Assembly: GCA_963576475.1 (NCBI GenBank)
Contig: OY754974.1
Location: 5,100,274-5,164,273, forward strand
DNA length: 64,000 nt
DNA from: Molanna angustata
Taxonomy: Eukaryota > Arthropoda > Insecta > Trichoptera > Molannidae
Reading direction: 5' to 3'
Shown here: one piece after another, positions 11,800-23,398 of the stretch
How positions within the stretch are numbered: the stretch's first letter is position 1
Layout: the number at the start of each line of letters is the position of its first letter
Position numbers and translations under genes: made by a program
Notes under the pieces: generated by a model
The model's database searches: none
What the model saw: only the letters and a program-made list of their open reading frames with translations
What the model was told of the DNA's origin: nothing

Positions 11800-11990
11800 T
11801 GGCAAAGTGGGAATCGTGCTAGAATGGTAATCCAGTTACGGTGAGTTCGAACCCCTTCCATAGCTGCCTCAGCCGATTTCGTTCACCTGTACCACAAGCA
11901 TTTATGCTTAATTTATGGAATGTATGAGGATTTATACTATACTTTTCACAAGGAAAATATGATCGTTCTTTAAAAACATATATATGTAGG
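11800..11990 (+). mobile_element. SINE family B, degenerate copy
   Basis: GGTCCGTGGCAAAGTG resembles the A-box region, GGTGAGTTCGAACCCC the B box, followed by GCCGATTTCGTTCACCTG and CACAAGCATTTATGC, as in the other B copies. Confidence 0.65.
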
Positions 11991-12122
11991 TACATACCAT
12001 CACGGCTTTTGCCACAATGTGTGGTAACCAGCGACGTGTGTGCGGGCGCGCATAACCTCTAATAAGGAAGCACGACACACTCGTAATATGCCCAAACACT
12101 AATCTCATCTCAACCTAAAAAA
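11991..12122 (-). mobile_element. Family J fragment
   Basis: Starts ACATACCATCACGGC and continues GGTAACCAGCGACGTGTGTGC, AATAAGGAAGCACGACACA, then the CTCATCTCAACCTAAAAAA block. It holds the 3' part of family J, in the same orientation as the copy at 11358. Confidence 0.75.
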
Positions 12123-12945
12123 TATATTACAAAAACAAATTATTTTTTCAGATTTTGATTTACGGGATTTTGTCTATGAAATCGTTGAAAAAGAGACTCA
12201 TTATGTAAATTTTAAAGTGTAAATTAACCAGAGTCGCTACCGAAACTTAAAAAAAATGCAAAAAATTATTTTAATAATCGTTTGATTTTTGAATATTGTT
12301 AAGAGCGGGCCCACCCGAATGGTAAGCGAATTACTAATGGGACCATTACCAAAATACTTATGTTAATAGCCACATTCATAGTTTGTTATTTATTGTGAAT
12401 ATCTAATATAAATTATGTTACTCTTGTGTCGCCTCAGATGTATGTACCTTTGTATGTATGTATGTATGTATGTATATTGAATGTTGTACCTAATGTAAAT
12501 TGAATGGAGAATTTATAAACATTTATTATTGTTGGAATGATTCCGCCCACTGATTTGGGCCCATGAAGGCGCCACTGACCGCGAAATTCCACCAATATAA
12601 CAGGGTGGTCAGAAATATACGCAATAACATAAAATTTTATAAAATATTATTGTATTTATTTATTTTATATTATTGTTTTTATTTATTTGGGATCATTAAC
12701 CTCTTATTAAGAAGTGCACTTCGCAAAGTTGGGGAGGTTTTGCAATTTGCTCGGGAAAATATGATTCGGATTTTAAAAACACCCGGGATGTAAGGAAGAG
12801 GAATCAGGGTGTAGTGTCAATTTTACTTTAAATAACCAGCGTTTCCAACCCAGAGAAGAATAATTGTGTAAATAAATTGCGAATGGAATTTCAGGTTCGC
12901 AATCCTTTACTGGGAAAACAGACTATAATAACACTAATAATAAAC
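12123..12945. other. Unassigned region with a short (GTAT)n tract
   Basis: Contains GTATGTATGTATGTATGTAT at about 12453-12475, possibly the tail of a lost family G copy. No gene is supported. The 12563-12793 plus frame lacks recognisable features. Confidence 0.45.
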
Positions 12946-12947
12946 AC

Positions 12948-13130
12948 TTCTTTGCGCCCTGCAAATGTGGCTAGTTTATTGTCAAATGGCAATTTCTTCC
13001 GACTAACCAATGTTTTCAGCCCAGAGAAGCTATATTGGCGAGAGAAAATAATTTAAATAAATTTCTCCTTTGCTGGGGATCGAACCCAGGACGCCCGCAC
13101 TGAAACCAACTTAAAGTGTGCCAGGCGATC
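12948..13130 (-). mobile_element. SINE family C, copy 1
   Basis: In minus orientation a tRNA-like head with GGGTTCGATCCCCAG is followed by GGAGAAATTTATTTAAAT, the word GGTTAGTCGGAAGAAATTG and the hairpin ATTGCC/GACAAT (12978-12993). A near-identical layout is at 43678-43865. The 3' module is shared with LINE tails. Confidence 0.75.
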
Positions 13131-13349
13131 GGTGTTTTTAAATGTCAAATTGAACTATTTCTAATTTTTATTACGTTCTATCTTTAATAATACCTTTTTG
13201 TATATTTAATTTGTAAATAAGTTTTTATATTATTTCACAATATCATTTTATCTTTTCAGATTACGTAAAATGATCGTCTTATTAAAAAAAATAAATCCTT
13301 ACAACATAAAACATAAAATCAAGTTTATTAAAATTGTAACGAGCCTTAT

Positions 13350-13475
13350 TAAAATGAGCACTACACACGCGTGTATGCTCACACACCAGTCTGCTCTCAC
13401 TTAAAAAAGCAACATCCAGAATAGGTGGTGTACCTCAATGCTGAAGTAAGTACCTATATGAGATGATATTTTTCT
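13350..13475 (-). mobile_element. Family J fragment
   Basis: Blocks ATGAGCACTACACACGC, CTCACACACCAGTCTGC, CAGAATAGGTGGTG and ATATGAGATGATATT match internal parts of family J. Confidence 0.65.
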
Positions 13476-13647
13476 TGTTATTTTTTTTTAATATTATTTA
13501 TTCAGGTATATAACATTACACAACTTTTATACTTAATGAAAATATATAACAAAAGTACAGTGTTGATACTCCCTCAATAGAATTAATATATATGATAGGC
13601 AAATACATGATTGGCAAAATTCTGTGGTGCAAAAAATGCTATATTTT

Positions 13648-13720
13648 ACTTCTTTTTATTCTTCCTCAGCCTATTTCTGTTCACTCTTTGACGAAGGTCT
13701 CCTGCATCTGCTTCACAACA
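13648..13720 (-). mobile_element. RTE LINE 3' remnant
   Basis: CTTCTTTTTATTCTTCCTCAG and TTTGACGAAGGTCTCCTGC parallel the RTE 3' UTR at 44479-44545 (CTTCTCAGCC, CTGGACGAAGGCCTCCTCC). Very short. Confidence 0.45.
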
Positions 13721-13724
13721 CAAT

Positions 13725-14630
13725 GACATTGCAGTCACAGAATTTGCGTAGTTAAACGTTAAATCAAATATCGCTTTAAAGTGGACGGCACTTTGTGGTT
13801 ACCCTGTGCATTGTCTGTCAGCGAGACTTGATCGGAGGTCTCAATACTATGGCAAGTTTGAAATTGGAAGGCGAGCTGTCAACGCAGAATTGAAATGTTC
13901 CCGCCGAAACCCAAAAGGATTGCAAATAATATTATTCGAAATGATTTCTCTCGCTCTCGGGTGACGTGCGAAATTAAAATTGTTTTCCACGTCAGTCACC
14001 AGGGGGTGTCTTGTTGTGCGCCGTTTGCGCGCAAAAATGATATTAAAAAAAATTACTCATTTCGGACAGACACGCTGAAGCCTTCAAAATATGCTAATTT
14101 CGATTCGTGACTTACAACGTGTTAACAGTCATTACAACTCCAATCATTTAAATACTTCATTATTTACTGTTTCCATGTGTAATGTTTTCATTACCAAGAA
14201 AGACATCTGTTTTAAAGACGACTCCCTGCTTGGATAAGTGTTTCTCCAGCACATCAACATCATGATATACCTACATACCATCATCAGAAGACCTGAATAA
14301 CAAACTGTTTGCCCATTTTTCTTGTATCTGAGTAAACTAAAAGGTATACGAGCTTTCTCAATAACTAAGCGAAAACGCTTTATATATTGCACCGGAAAAA
14401 AAATTATGACAACCGAACTGGCTACCTGCGTTTTAGCCAAACCTAATAAATTAGTAATAAAGGTTAATCTATTTAATGCTTGTGATGTTTGGCTGTGTGC
14501 ACAAAATATTTGGTTGCACATTTTAGTTTGGTTAATTTTAACATGAAATTTTGTTTCTATTAACAAAAAAATTCTGACAGTGTGGTGTTTATTCTATAAT
14601 TTTCAGGGCAACCCATACTAGTGAAAACAG
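13725..14630. other. Unassigned, GC-richer stretch at 13770-14120
   Basis: Relative to its surroundings 13770-14120 has more G+C and CpG, with GCGCCGTTTGCGCGC. The 71-codon plus frame there has no recognisable domain. It may be an exon, promoter or old element; I cannot tell. Confidence 0.35.
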
Positions 14631-14830
14631 GTCTAAAAGAAATATAGCCTGGATTGGACATGTCATCAAATCAAGAGAAGAAAGAGCCACAAAACTCACC
14701 CTGCAAAACAATGCTGTGGACAAGAGACTTCTCGGAAGACCAATGCCTCTACCTTGGTCGTTTGCGATGACTAGTAGGCCGCTGCTGCTGACAGGAAGGC
14801 TTGGAAATCCATTGTTCAGGAGGCTAAAGT
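14630..14830 (+). mobile_element. RTE-type RT carboxy-terminal fragment
   Basis: A broken frame reads NIAWIGHVIKSREER and DKRLLGRPMP. This matches the usual order at the end of insect RTE ORFs (WxGHV, then a GRP motif). Short, frameshifted and inactive. Confidence 0.55.
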
Positions 14831-15164
14831 GAATAAAGTAAGTTGCCTTATAATTACTACATATAATTAACTTGATAGATTGAAAAAAGTACTGCGAGGT
14901 TGATGTATGGATCTAAGAAAAAATGATAAGTACCTACATAACGACTCTTCCAAAAAACAAACCTGAAGTGTCTAGAACGAGTAGAATACAAAGTATGTTT
15001 AATGGTATTGAAGGCTCTAAATGACTCCAAACTTTTTACAAGATTTCAAAAGAATGTTTCCTCGTGAAAAGTTCCATTCTTTTTAGCCTCGAATTGAATG
15101 TAGCTACCTTCTAGTTGCTGCCATTCTTGTTCATCTTTCCGACTATGCCCGTCTAAGAGAGATA

Positions 15165-15850
15165 CCGGTAAATAAATTAGACTTTCGAAATTGGATTGAT
15201 AAGGAACTCAATAAGAAGGCATAATTGGTGAACGTTGGGCATGCGAATACAGTGATCACAGATCGTAAGCCCTGTAGGTGCCTTGAGTTCCTGGTTTTCC
15301 TATTATGTTCCAACTTCGTCTCCATTGAGATGCTAAAAATTTGTCAATCCCATGCTTGCGTTTATGCAGCTATAAAAATATTTGTTTTTACATACATCGG
15401 TACAAGCAAGTAAAAAAAGCCGAAAATTAACTAATAATTCTGGCGCGGTTCCGGGGTGACATCTGTGCGATAGCATTGTCACCTCACGAATAAGGACTGT
15501 GGCTTTCATTGCTCACAAACCAACTTTCAATAGATGGCTATACAAAAAAGATTCTTCGACATTTCACTGATGGCGAAGCTGTTATCAAGTTATTTTCAAA
15601 GCGAAAAGATTTTTATGTTTAAAATATATACCTATAACATTAAAAATTGGAACGATTGGGAAGTCTACAAGAAGCCATTATTGGTGATCGTTGCGCAAAC
15701 GACTAAAGTGATCACGTAAAACGAGCCGATGATAGGTCGTTAGCCCTGTAGATGCCTTGAGTTCCTGGTTCTCCTTTTATATTATAACTTCGTCTCTATT
15801 GAGATGTTAAATTTTTTTACATAAAATATCATTGACTCCCAAAAAAAATC
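15165..15850 (+). mobile_element. Family E, about 1.3 units, direct orientation
   Basis: Blocks in order: ATAATTGGTGAACGTTG, GATCGTAAGCCCTGTAGG, CAACTTCGTCTCCATTGAGA, GGGGTGACATCTGTGCG, CAATAGATGGC. A second partial unit then follows from 15688 (TTGGTGATCGTTGCGC) to the CATTGACTCCC block. The two GTAAGCCCTGTAG-type blocks are about 480 bp apart, a shorter spacing than in the copy at 38927. The open frames here are not conserved among copies. Confidence 0.8.
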
Positions 15851-16775
15851 CAATTTTTGCATCTATGTAACTAAAAATAATTGATAGCATAAGTATTTCT
15901 CGTGCTGATCTTAGACTTTGGAATAAAAACAATAGTTAGTTGAAAAAAAATGCCATTAAGAAATAAGTTCGCCACATACACATGGTGTAAGGAGGAGTAA
16001 AATAAATACATCAAAATAATTACTGAGGTCTCCCAAGAAGTGACATATTCATATATTGAAAAATTTGTTGTATTAATTTACCATCGTACGCAGAGCGGGT
16101 TGTGGTGTATATACGCGATATGAAATACGCGACGAATGTTTTATAGGACAAGAAAATTACCGCAACGTTGGACAATAAAATTATCTCTTTAATCCTTTTA
16201 ATATTTGAATGCTTACGTATGTAAAGTATATTACCATTTTGTAAAGTAAAACTTTACCCACACGCACAGCTAGCAGACAATCCAGCAGACGGTTAATCGG
16301 GTCCGTATGGATGGTCGGTTCGATTACCGCCGACGTCAAATAATACAAAACACACAGAGCTGATATAAGATTACCACATCAACTTATCACAGCCGTTGAA
16401 CATCAAAGGTAACACAACAGACAGTGAGATAATATTATATAGTCACATGTGGGTTGGAAGGTACTTGTTGATGGTACCTACCTTACCACCGACCGTTGTC
16501 TCCTTACTGAAGAAGCTCTTGTAATAATAATTTATTTTATAATATGATGTAAGTGAAACCTGTCAAGGTATAAATTATATTCATGGGATCTAAATATAAA
16601 TACACATAAATTATAATATTTTTTTACATTTCATTATTCCTAATGTGAATGAATCCACAGTTTTAAGTGTCTTGTTTTGCTGTAAGATACCGGGTTAGAA
16701 TAGTGTTTCCATTCTTGTATATTTGAAATATAAAAATTGAATCGAAAATATAAGAGGTAAAATAAGATCTCACAT
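15851..16775. other. Unassigned region
   Basis: No gene identified. The 16230-16500 stretch is less AT-rich (GGTCCGTATGGATGGTCGG and several AC-rich words) and could be single-copy regulatory or exonic DNA, but no frame or signal supports a call. Confidence 0.35.
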
Positions 16776-16777
16776 AG

Positions 16778-16872
16778 TAAATGAGGCTTACCACGCTTGT
16801 GTCGCGCCTTCTTTTATAAGGCAATGCACACCCGCTGTTACCCGTTACAAACTGTTGTTGCTGGTTACCCTT
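16778..16872 (+). mobile_element. Family J fragment
   Basis: GCCTTCTTTTATAAGGCAATGCACACCCGC followed by GCTGGTTACCC matches the part of family J just upstream of its 3' end, opposite in orientation to the copy at 11358. The GTGATGGTATG end itself is missing. Confidence 0.6.
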
Positions 16873-17009
16873 CATATTCTGTTGCTGCTTCTTCTTTTTC
16901 TTTTCCTTAGCGATTGTCCCTCTTGATGGTATGGTCTACCTACATGAATGTATTAGTGTATGTGTATTTTATTTACATCAATTTCTCAACAAGTTGATGG
17001 TGATGGAGA

Positions 17010-17215
17010 CCTACATAGAATGGGCAATGGAAGGATGAAAGAAGTGTTGGAAGATTTAAAAAAGGTGGTCTGACGAAACCAGATCGTTGGCTGGAAGAGG
17101 TTGGATGCGGTCTTCCCAGGATAGAGAGCTGTGGAGATCTCAGGGGGAGGACTATTTAGGTACATCACTGGACGAAGTAGGGCTGGCGGAAGTAACAAAG
17201 AAGGCGGCATATCGA
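17010..17215 (+). mobile_element. RTE-type ORF carboxy end
   Basis: A frame reads RWSDETRSLAGRGWMRSSQDRELWRSQGE. The order RWSDD, AGxxWMR, AQDRxxWR is the hallmark of the last 40 or so residues of insect RTE-clade ORFs. A terminal GAA-type tail is not clear here (AACAAAGAAGGCGG). Upstream RT domains are absent. Confidence 0.65.
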
Positions 17216-17245
17216 CAAACCTACTATGAAATAGTAATCCAACTA

Positions 17246-17369
17246 ATACATATAATTATCATATGGAGTTCTATGACATCTAAGGATATTATAGAACTCC
17301 ATATGATAATTATATCCATGATATGGGTAATCGTGAAGGTTTTAGTTTCGCCGGTTGGACCAGACTTGC
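17246..17369. mobile_element. Foldback MITE (family H), copy 1, left arm shortened
   Basis: A 23-bp perfect inverted repeat begins ATAATTATCATATGGAG (right arm ending CATATGATAATTAT) around a short loop with GACATCTAAGGATATT, then GGGTAATCGTGAAGG and the terminus TGGACCAGACTTGC. It matches copies at 61817 and 62218. The outer part of the left arm is missing. Immediately right lies GGGTTCGAATCTTGTCTCGG, a SINE B-like block, so H may have inserted into a SINE B copy. Confidence 0.8.
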
Positions 17370-17373
17370 CCCC

Positions 17374-17440
17374 CCAGGGTTCGAATCTTGTCTCGGCCGA
17401 TTTCCCAAAAGCATAAGAACTCGCTTATTTCATGAGACGT
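17374..17440 (+). mobile_element. SINE family B remnant
   Basis: AGGGTTCGAATCTTGTCTCGG and GCCGATTTC match the B-box and adjoining block of family B. The head is interrupted by the foldback element. Confidence 0.5.
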
Positions 17441-17744
17441 AAATCACCTTCTAGCCTTCTTCCCTTCATAGCTGCATGTAGGCCTCTTTATCATCTTCCT
17501 CTTGTGTCTGTCCTTCCCCCTTCGCCTCTAAGTTCCGCCAGCATATTGGACAACGTCGTCAGACCAACACTCTCGTTGTTTGTCCAGTTCCTTTATAGGA
17601 GAATCTAGGTGCCTTTTTATAAGTATCTTGTCTCTGGCCAAATATATTTGCAACGATTTCCTAAACGGATGCATTATGAACACTTTGAATTAAAAAGATA
17701 AATAAATATTTATATCAATCTGATATAATTAAAAATAATAAATA

Positions 17745-20652
17745 GTATTTTTACTCTCCACACTATGGAATAGGGGAGAGTCATGATTTCGCAAAATTTA
17801 AGCGTATTTTTTTTACATCAATTTCTCAATGGGTATCATGTAGAGAATGCACACTATGAGTTTCGTCGTGATGTGTTTGTGTGTATGGCGTATACGCTGT
17901 ACGCCGTACGCCGTACGCCGTAGCATTTATCTTTTTTGTGTCCTCTCTACAGCCCAAACTATAAGTCTGATCGACTTCATATTAACATCATATGTGTAAA
18001 GTGCAAAGACCTAGAGCTGATTAGTTTTCCATAGACAACTTTTGATTTCTTCTCTATGAATTCATCATTTACGTTGTTTTTTTTTTGTGTCCTCTCTGCA
18101 GCCCAAACTATAAGTCCGATTGACTTCATATTGATATCACATGTGTTAAATCCATAAACTTAGAGCTGATTAGTTTTCCATAGACAACGGTTCATTTTTT
18201 CCCAATGTTTCTTTATGATTTCATCTATTAAAACTGAAAAAATGCTCTCACGACCTGGAAATTAGAGATATTTTAATTTGGTTTCAACTATTTATACAAC
18301 ACCAAGAATCTTCATAAAATGGTATTCAAAGTTGGTCAATGTTAAAAGAAAAATATTCAACGGTTTCAAAAATTATATTTTATTTAATGGATATTTGTAT
18401 GAAACTTATATGTAACAAGAGAATTTTTTTATATTTGGCAATGTTCAGTTCATTGATTTCATATTGATATAAGAATATTAATAGCTTGAACTTAGAACTG
18501 ATTAGCTTTTCATAGATATCATAAAATTTCTTCATATGATATCACATGTCAACATTGTCAAAATGCTCTAAAGCTCTTTGAAACAAAATTTATCTGCTTT
18601 TTTTAAAATATTTCATACAACATAAGCAGTCTTCACTATACTGCATTAATAGTTTGTCTATCTTAACATAAAAATATACTATCGGAAGAAAATTTATATT
18701 CCTGATAGTAACATTTAGTATGAATAAAAATGTAATTAGATAAATTTCTATGTATGGAAAAGTTCAGTAATTTGATTTCATGTTATAATGTAAAGAGCTT
18801 GAACATAGAACTGATTAGCTTTCCATAAATAACAAAAAAAATCTTCATATGATATCACCTGTCAAAATTTGGAAAATGCTTTCGCGTTCTTTAGAACAAA
18901 ATTTATCTGCTTTTTTTAAAATATTTCATACAACATAAGCATTCTTCCCTATAATGCATTAATAGTTTGTCTATCTTAACATAAAAATATACTATCGGAA
19001 GAAAATTTATATTCCTGATAGTAACATTAAGTATGAATAAAAATGTAATTAGATAAATTTCTATGTATGGAAACCTTCAGTAATTTGATTTCATGTTATA
19101 ATGTAAAGAACTTGAACATAGAACTGATTAGCTTTCCATAAATAACAAAAAAAATCTTCATATGATATCACCTGTCAAAATTTGGAAAATGCTCTCGCGT
19201 TCTTTAGAACAAAATTTATCTGCTTTTTTTAAAATATTTCATACAACATAAGCATTCTTCACTATACTGCATTAATAGTTTGTTTATCTTAACATAAAAA
19301 TATACTATCGGAAGAAAATTTATATTCCTGATAGTAACATTTAGTATGAATAAAAATGTAATTAGATAAATTTCTATGTATGGAAAAGTTCAGTAATTTG
19401 ATTTCATGTTATAATGTAAAGAGCTTGAACATAGAACTGATTAGCTTTCCATAAATAACAAAAAAATTCTTCATATAATATCACGTGTCAAAATTTTGAA
19501 AATGCTCTCGCGTTCTTTAAAACAAAATTTATCTGCTTTTTTTAAAATATTTCATACAACATAAGCATTCTTCACTATACTGCATTAATAGTTTGTTTAT
19601 CTTAACATAAAAATATACTATCAGAAGAAAATTTATATTCCTGATATGAATAAAAATGTAATTAGATAAATTTCTATGTATGGAAAAGTTCAGTAATTTG
19701 ATTTCATGTTATAATGTAAAGAGCTTGAACATAGAACTGATTAGCTTTCCATAAATAACAAAAAAATTCTTCATATAATATCACGTGTCAAAATTTTGAA
19801 AATGCTCTCGCGTTCTTTAAAACAAAATTTATCTGCTTTTTTATAATATTACATACAACATAAGCATTCTTCACTATACGGCATTAATAGTTTGTCTATC
19901 TTAACATAAAAATATACTATCGGAAGAAAATTTATATTCCTGGTAGTAACATTTAATATGAATAAAAATGTAATTAGATAAATATCTATGTATGGAAAAG
20001 TTCAGTAATTTGATTTCATGTTATATAGTAAAGAGCTTGAACATAGAACTGATTAGCTTTCCATAAATAACATAAAATTTCTTCATATGATATCACGTGT
20101 CAAAATTTTGAAAATGCTCTCGCGTTCTTTAAAACATAATTTATCTGCTTTTATTAAAATATTTCATACAACATAAGCATTCTTCACTATACTGCATTAA
20201 TAGTTTGTCTATCTTAACATAAAAATATACTATCGGAAGAAAATTTATATTCCTGATAGTAACATTTAGTATGAATAAAAATGTAATTAGATAAATTTCT
20301 ATGTATGGAAACGTTCAGTAATTTGATTTCATGTTATAATGTAAAGAGCTTGAACATCGAACTGATTAGCTTTCCATAAATAACAAAAATTTCTTCATAT
20401 GATATCACGTGTCAAAATTGTCAAAATGCTCTAGCGTCCTTTAAAACAAAATTTATCTGCTTTTATTAAAATATTTCATACAACATTAGAATTCTTCACC
20501 ATACTGCATTAATAGTTTGTCTATCTTAACATGAAAATATACTATCGTTAGAAAATTTATATTCCTGGTAGTAAAATTTAGAATGAATAAAATATTTCAT
20601 TGTCAATATTTGTGGTGTGGAGAGTTTAGTGTTGGCCACAAACCACTCGTTT
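17745..20652 (+). mobile_element. Family D element, copy 3, expanded by an internal satellite
   Basis: Left part: GGGGAGAGTCATGATTTCGC, ATCAATTTCTCAATGGGTATC, a short TACGCCG tandem (17890-17925) and two copies about 150 bp apart of a block starting TCCTCTCTRCAGCCCAAACTA. Right end: GAGAGTTTAGTGTTGGCCAC and AAACCACTCGTTTTA, as in copies 1 and 4. Between them lies a 313-bp tandem array. The array therefore sits inside a mobile element. No coding capacity. Confidence 0.75.
18420..20590 (+). repeat. Satellite array, about 7 units of 313 bp
   Basis: The phase marker CTATGTATGG recurs at 18748, 19061, 19374, 19674, 19986 and 20299, preceded by a diverged unit near 18430. Spacings are 313, 313, 300, 312 and 313 bp. 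The 300-bp spacing reflects loss of about 13 bp near 19646. Units share AACTGATTAGCTTTCCAT and ATGATATCACGTGTC-type words. End units are more diverged than central ones, typical of unequal exchange. Confidence 0.95.
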
Positions 20653-20654
20653 TA

Positions 20655-21065
20655 ATTTCATATACGCAAACTTGAATATTTTTTCCCTGTCGGGAGTCAA
20701 ATGATGTTTTTACTGACAAACTTTTTAACATATCAATAGAGACGAAATTGGGATATTATAGAAGAACCAGGAACTCAAGGCACCCATCAAGATCTATATA
20801 TTTTAATATGTGTAACAATTCACCTGAAAATAAGAAATTATACAATTGCCACCTATTAAGTAACGAAGAAATCTTCAAAAATTACATTGATAAGGGAACT
20901 CAATAAGAAGTCATAATTGTTGAATGTTGCGCAAGCTCATAAAGTAATGACGTAAACCAGCCGATGACAGGTCGTAAGCCCTGTAGGTGCCTTGAGTTCC
21001 TGGTTCTTCTATAATATCCCAACTTCGTTTCTATTGAGATGTTAAAAAGTTTGTCAATAATAAAT
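20655..21065. mobile_element. Family E, inverted-arm copy
   Basis: 20655-20800 carries family E in minus orientation (CCCTGTCGGGAGTCAAA, CAATAGAGACGAAATTGG, CAGGAACTCAAGG). 20880-21065 carries it in plus orientation up to CTATTGAGATGTTAAA. The two arms share a roughly 60-bp inverted repeat around GTTCCTGGTTCTTCTATAAT. It directly abuts the right end of family D copy 3. Confidence 0.75.
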
Positions 21066-21724
21066 AATCTTAGTCTATGATACATCTGTTAAACATGGTC
21101 GTTTCATGTTATATGAATGTTATTATTTGATCTGAAATAGAAAAGACTATGTGATCGTTGGTTATAATGTTGCCTGTTTATTTGATGATTAATGATTTCA
21201 TTTTATTGTGCATGCATACTTTGGGCTGTATTCATTTGTATGGATGTCGTGAACATCTGACAACTTTTAGTACATACATATATCCATTCAAATAATTAAG
21301 AATAAATATGTATGTGCAACGGGTCTCTATGTTAATGTGTACAAAATAATTAATTAATACATTCAAATGTGTACAATGACTAAATAACATATTCATTAAG
21401 ATTAGATTAATTCTGTACATTACTATAGACTAGAAATTAACGGATTTAATTTACTAAACACATTTCATCCTGATTTGAGCATCTATAAACATAATATAAT
21501 TATACATTATACAGACAATTGTGCTGTTTCCCTGTTCGGAGTTGCAAAAAAAACGATCGTCCCATACCCCCATCATAGCCAACATACAGCTTTTCCTAAG
21601 TATCATTATTTCAAAATGCTTTATCTTTTTTAGCTTTACTTTATCTAGTGTTGTTTTCTATTCTCTCTTATCAAGATTACGAAATATCAATTCTATAGTA
21701 GGTAAGTAGGTTCTATTATAAGAA
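21066..21724. other. Unassigned AT-rich region
   Basis: No recognisable gene or repeat. Confidence 0.4.
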
Positions 21725-21945
21725 AGAAACTCTTGAACTCTTGTCGGCATTTGGTGAACCAAAGTCTCGGCTACGATTACCGGTGGGGACACAATTTTTA
21801 ATTGTGTTTTCAGTCTGGATCTGTGAGACTATTAATATCACAAGTCTCCAGAATGTGGCAACTTGTTGTTGGGTGCGAGTTGAATTAATATTAAACATAG
21901 TGCCTGTTAGTTGACCGGGAAGTAGGTACCTAACTTATAAATAAA
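21725..21945 (+). mobile_element. SINE family A, degenerate head
   Basis: CTTGTCGGCATTTGG and ACCGGTGGGGACACA are the remains of the tRNA-like head. The body TTTTAATTGTGTTTTCAGTC, AAGTCTCCAGAATGTGGC and GTTGGGTGCGAG follows, ending TAAATAAATT. Confidence 0.8.
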
Positions 21946-22009
21946 TTGAGAGATAGTTGGGCAACCACCCGTTCTGCTTAAACGGACTAATAACCGCCCC
22001 TTGTAGAGC

Positions 22010-22215
22010 TCTAAAAAAAATAATGAAGAGTCTGGAAAAATCAACCTTGCAGACACTACAAAAAACAAAACAAGGTCCCACATTCTGGAGACTGCAATAT
22101 TAATCGTCTCACAAATACAGACTGAAAACATAGTGAGAAACTGTGTCTCCTCCGGGAACTCAACCGTTGTCTCAAGAGTCATATACCTAACTAACTGAGC
22201 CACGAAGGCCGACGG
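22010..22215 (-). mobile_element. SINE family A, inverted copy
   Basis: The minus strand starts GTCGGCCTTCGTGGCTCAGT near 22215 and runs through the CAGTCTGTATTTGTGAGACG and CTCCAGAATGTGGGACC blocks. With the copy at 21725 it forms an inverted pair about 60 bp apart. Confidence 0.85.
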
Positions 22216-22399
22216 TGTTTGAATGTAGGTAACTACACGTTTTGAAATCATATTTAGAGTAGTTATTATTTGTATTGATGTTCTTTTCTCGATTTCGAGT
22301 GTTTTTGGTTTTTCATCCTGGTTGGTATTTGACCTCTGTAATATGTGAAGGAATAAATTTTAAAAAATCAATCTTATTTTCGCATAGTAGCCATGCGAA

Positions 22400-22475
22400 T
22401 TTTAAACTAGTACTGCCTCAGAACAGAATGTCTCTAGCGAGGCAGTAAAATTTCCAAATATCGTAAATGGAAATT
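22400..22475 (+). repeat. Stem-loop repeat L, copy 1
   Basis: ACTGCCTC and GAGGCAGT pair around the loop AGAACAGAATGTCTCTAGC. A related stem-loop lies at 27170-27215, where it is followed by a retroposon-like tail. Possibly a LINE 3' structure. Confidence 0.5.
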
Positions 22476-22479
22476 TTAG

Positions 22480-23395
22480 TTGTGCTGTGTATTTTGAACC
22501 CTGTAATATTTTATCTCATACCAGAGTGCATGACACTTGTGTGAAAAGGAGACAATTTCATAATGTTCAAATCAGTCAATATTTTTATTTTATTTTGAAA
22601 TTGTTGAATTCTGTTGCAAGTCTCAGATCTGTTTCTAGTTGGTTGAACCACACCACCCCATTTTACGTGCAGTAGTGTTGATGTACTGTGTTAAAAATGT
22701 TGAGGTTATAAAATCCGGCTAATTTTATCTATGGTAGCCGAGGTTATCAATAAACACCAGGTAAAACAGTATGTCGTGTTACTAAACTGTCCCTTGTAAT
22801 AGATAAGGCCAGGTAGCCTTTTCACACTTCGGCAAACATGACAATCTTAAATTATTTCCAATATCATATGCGACAAAAGCTCTGTGGACTTCTTTCAATA
22901 CGATTCTTACCGCCAGTACAATTTACCCCTTGGACTATTCTGTTTATATATTTTGTATATTTATGTTTTTTGATAGAGTTATCCTGTTTCTATAAGACAA
23001 TATTTTCCAACCAATAATTTATACCTTACTTTTATCAATTTATGTTGGTTGTTTTATATGGTACACATATAAATATATCCACTTCCGTTAGCATAATATT
23101 TTGATTTTTAACAGGCGTTTGAAGAATAAAAACCACATTTGTAAATCTGTGGATGTTATGTTTAGTAAAAATAAAAATATTTAAGTATGATAATTAAAGG
23201 AATATAAACATATATGTAAAAAAAACTCTTGTTACAATGTCTAATTTTGTTTTTATATTATTTCTGTTTTTTTTTGTTTATTATTTAAAAAGTCGCTATT
23301 TGATCTTTCCTTTACAATTTGACATCTTTCTGTGTTTATCATTCATATTATGCTGTTTCACCATGTCTCTAACAAGGTGAGAACTGATCGTCATA
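22480..23395. other. Unassigned AT-rich region
   Basis: No gene or recognisable element seen. Confidence 0.4.
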
Positions 23396-23398
23396 CTT

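Noticed and set aside
18420..20590. CRISPR array
   Set aside because: Units are 313 bp and homogeneous throughout, with no short repeat/unique spacer alternation, in a eukaryotic context.
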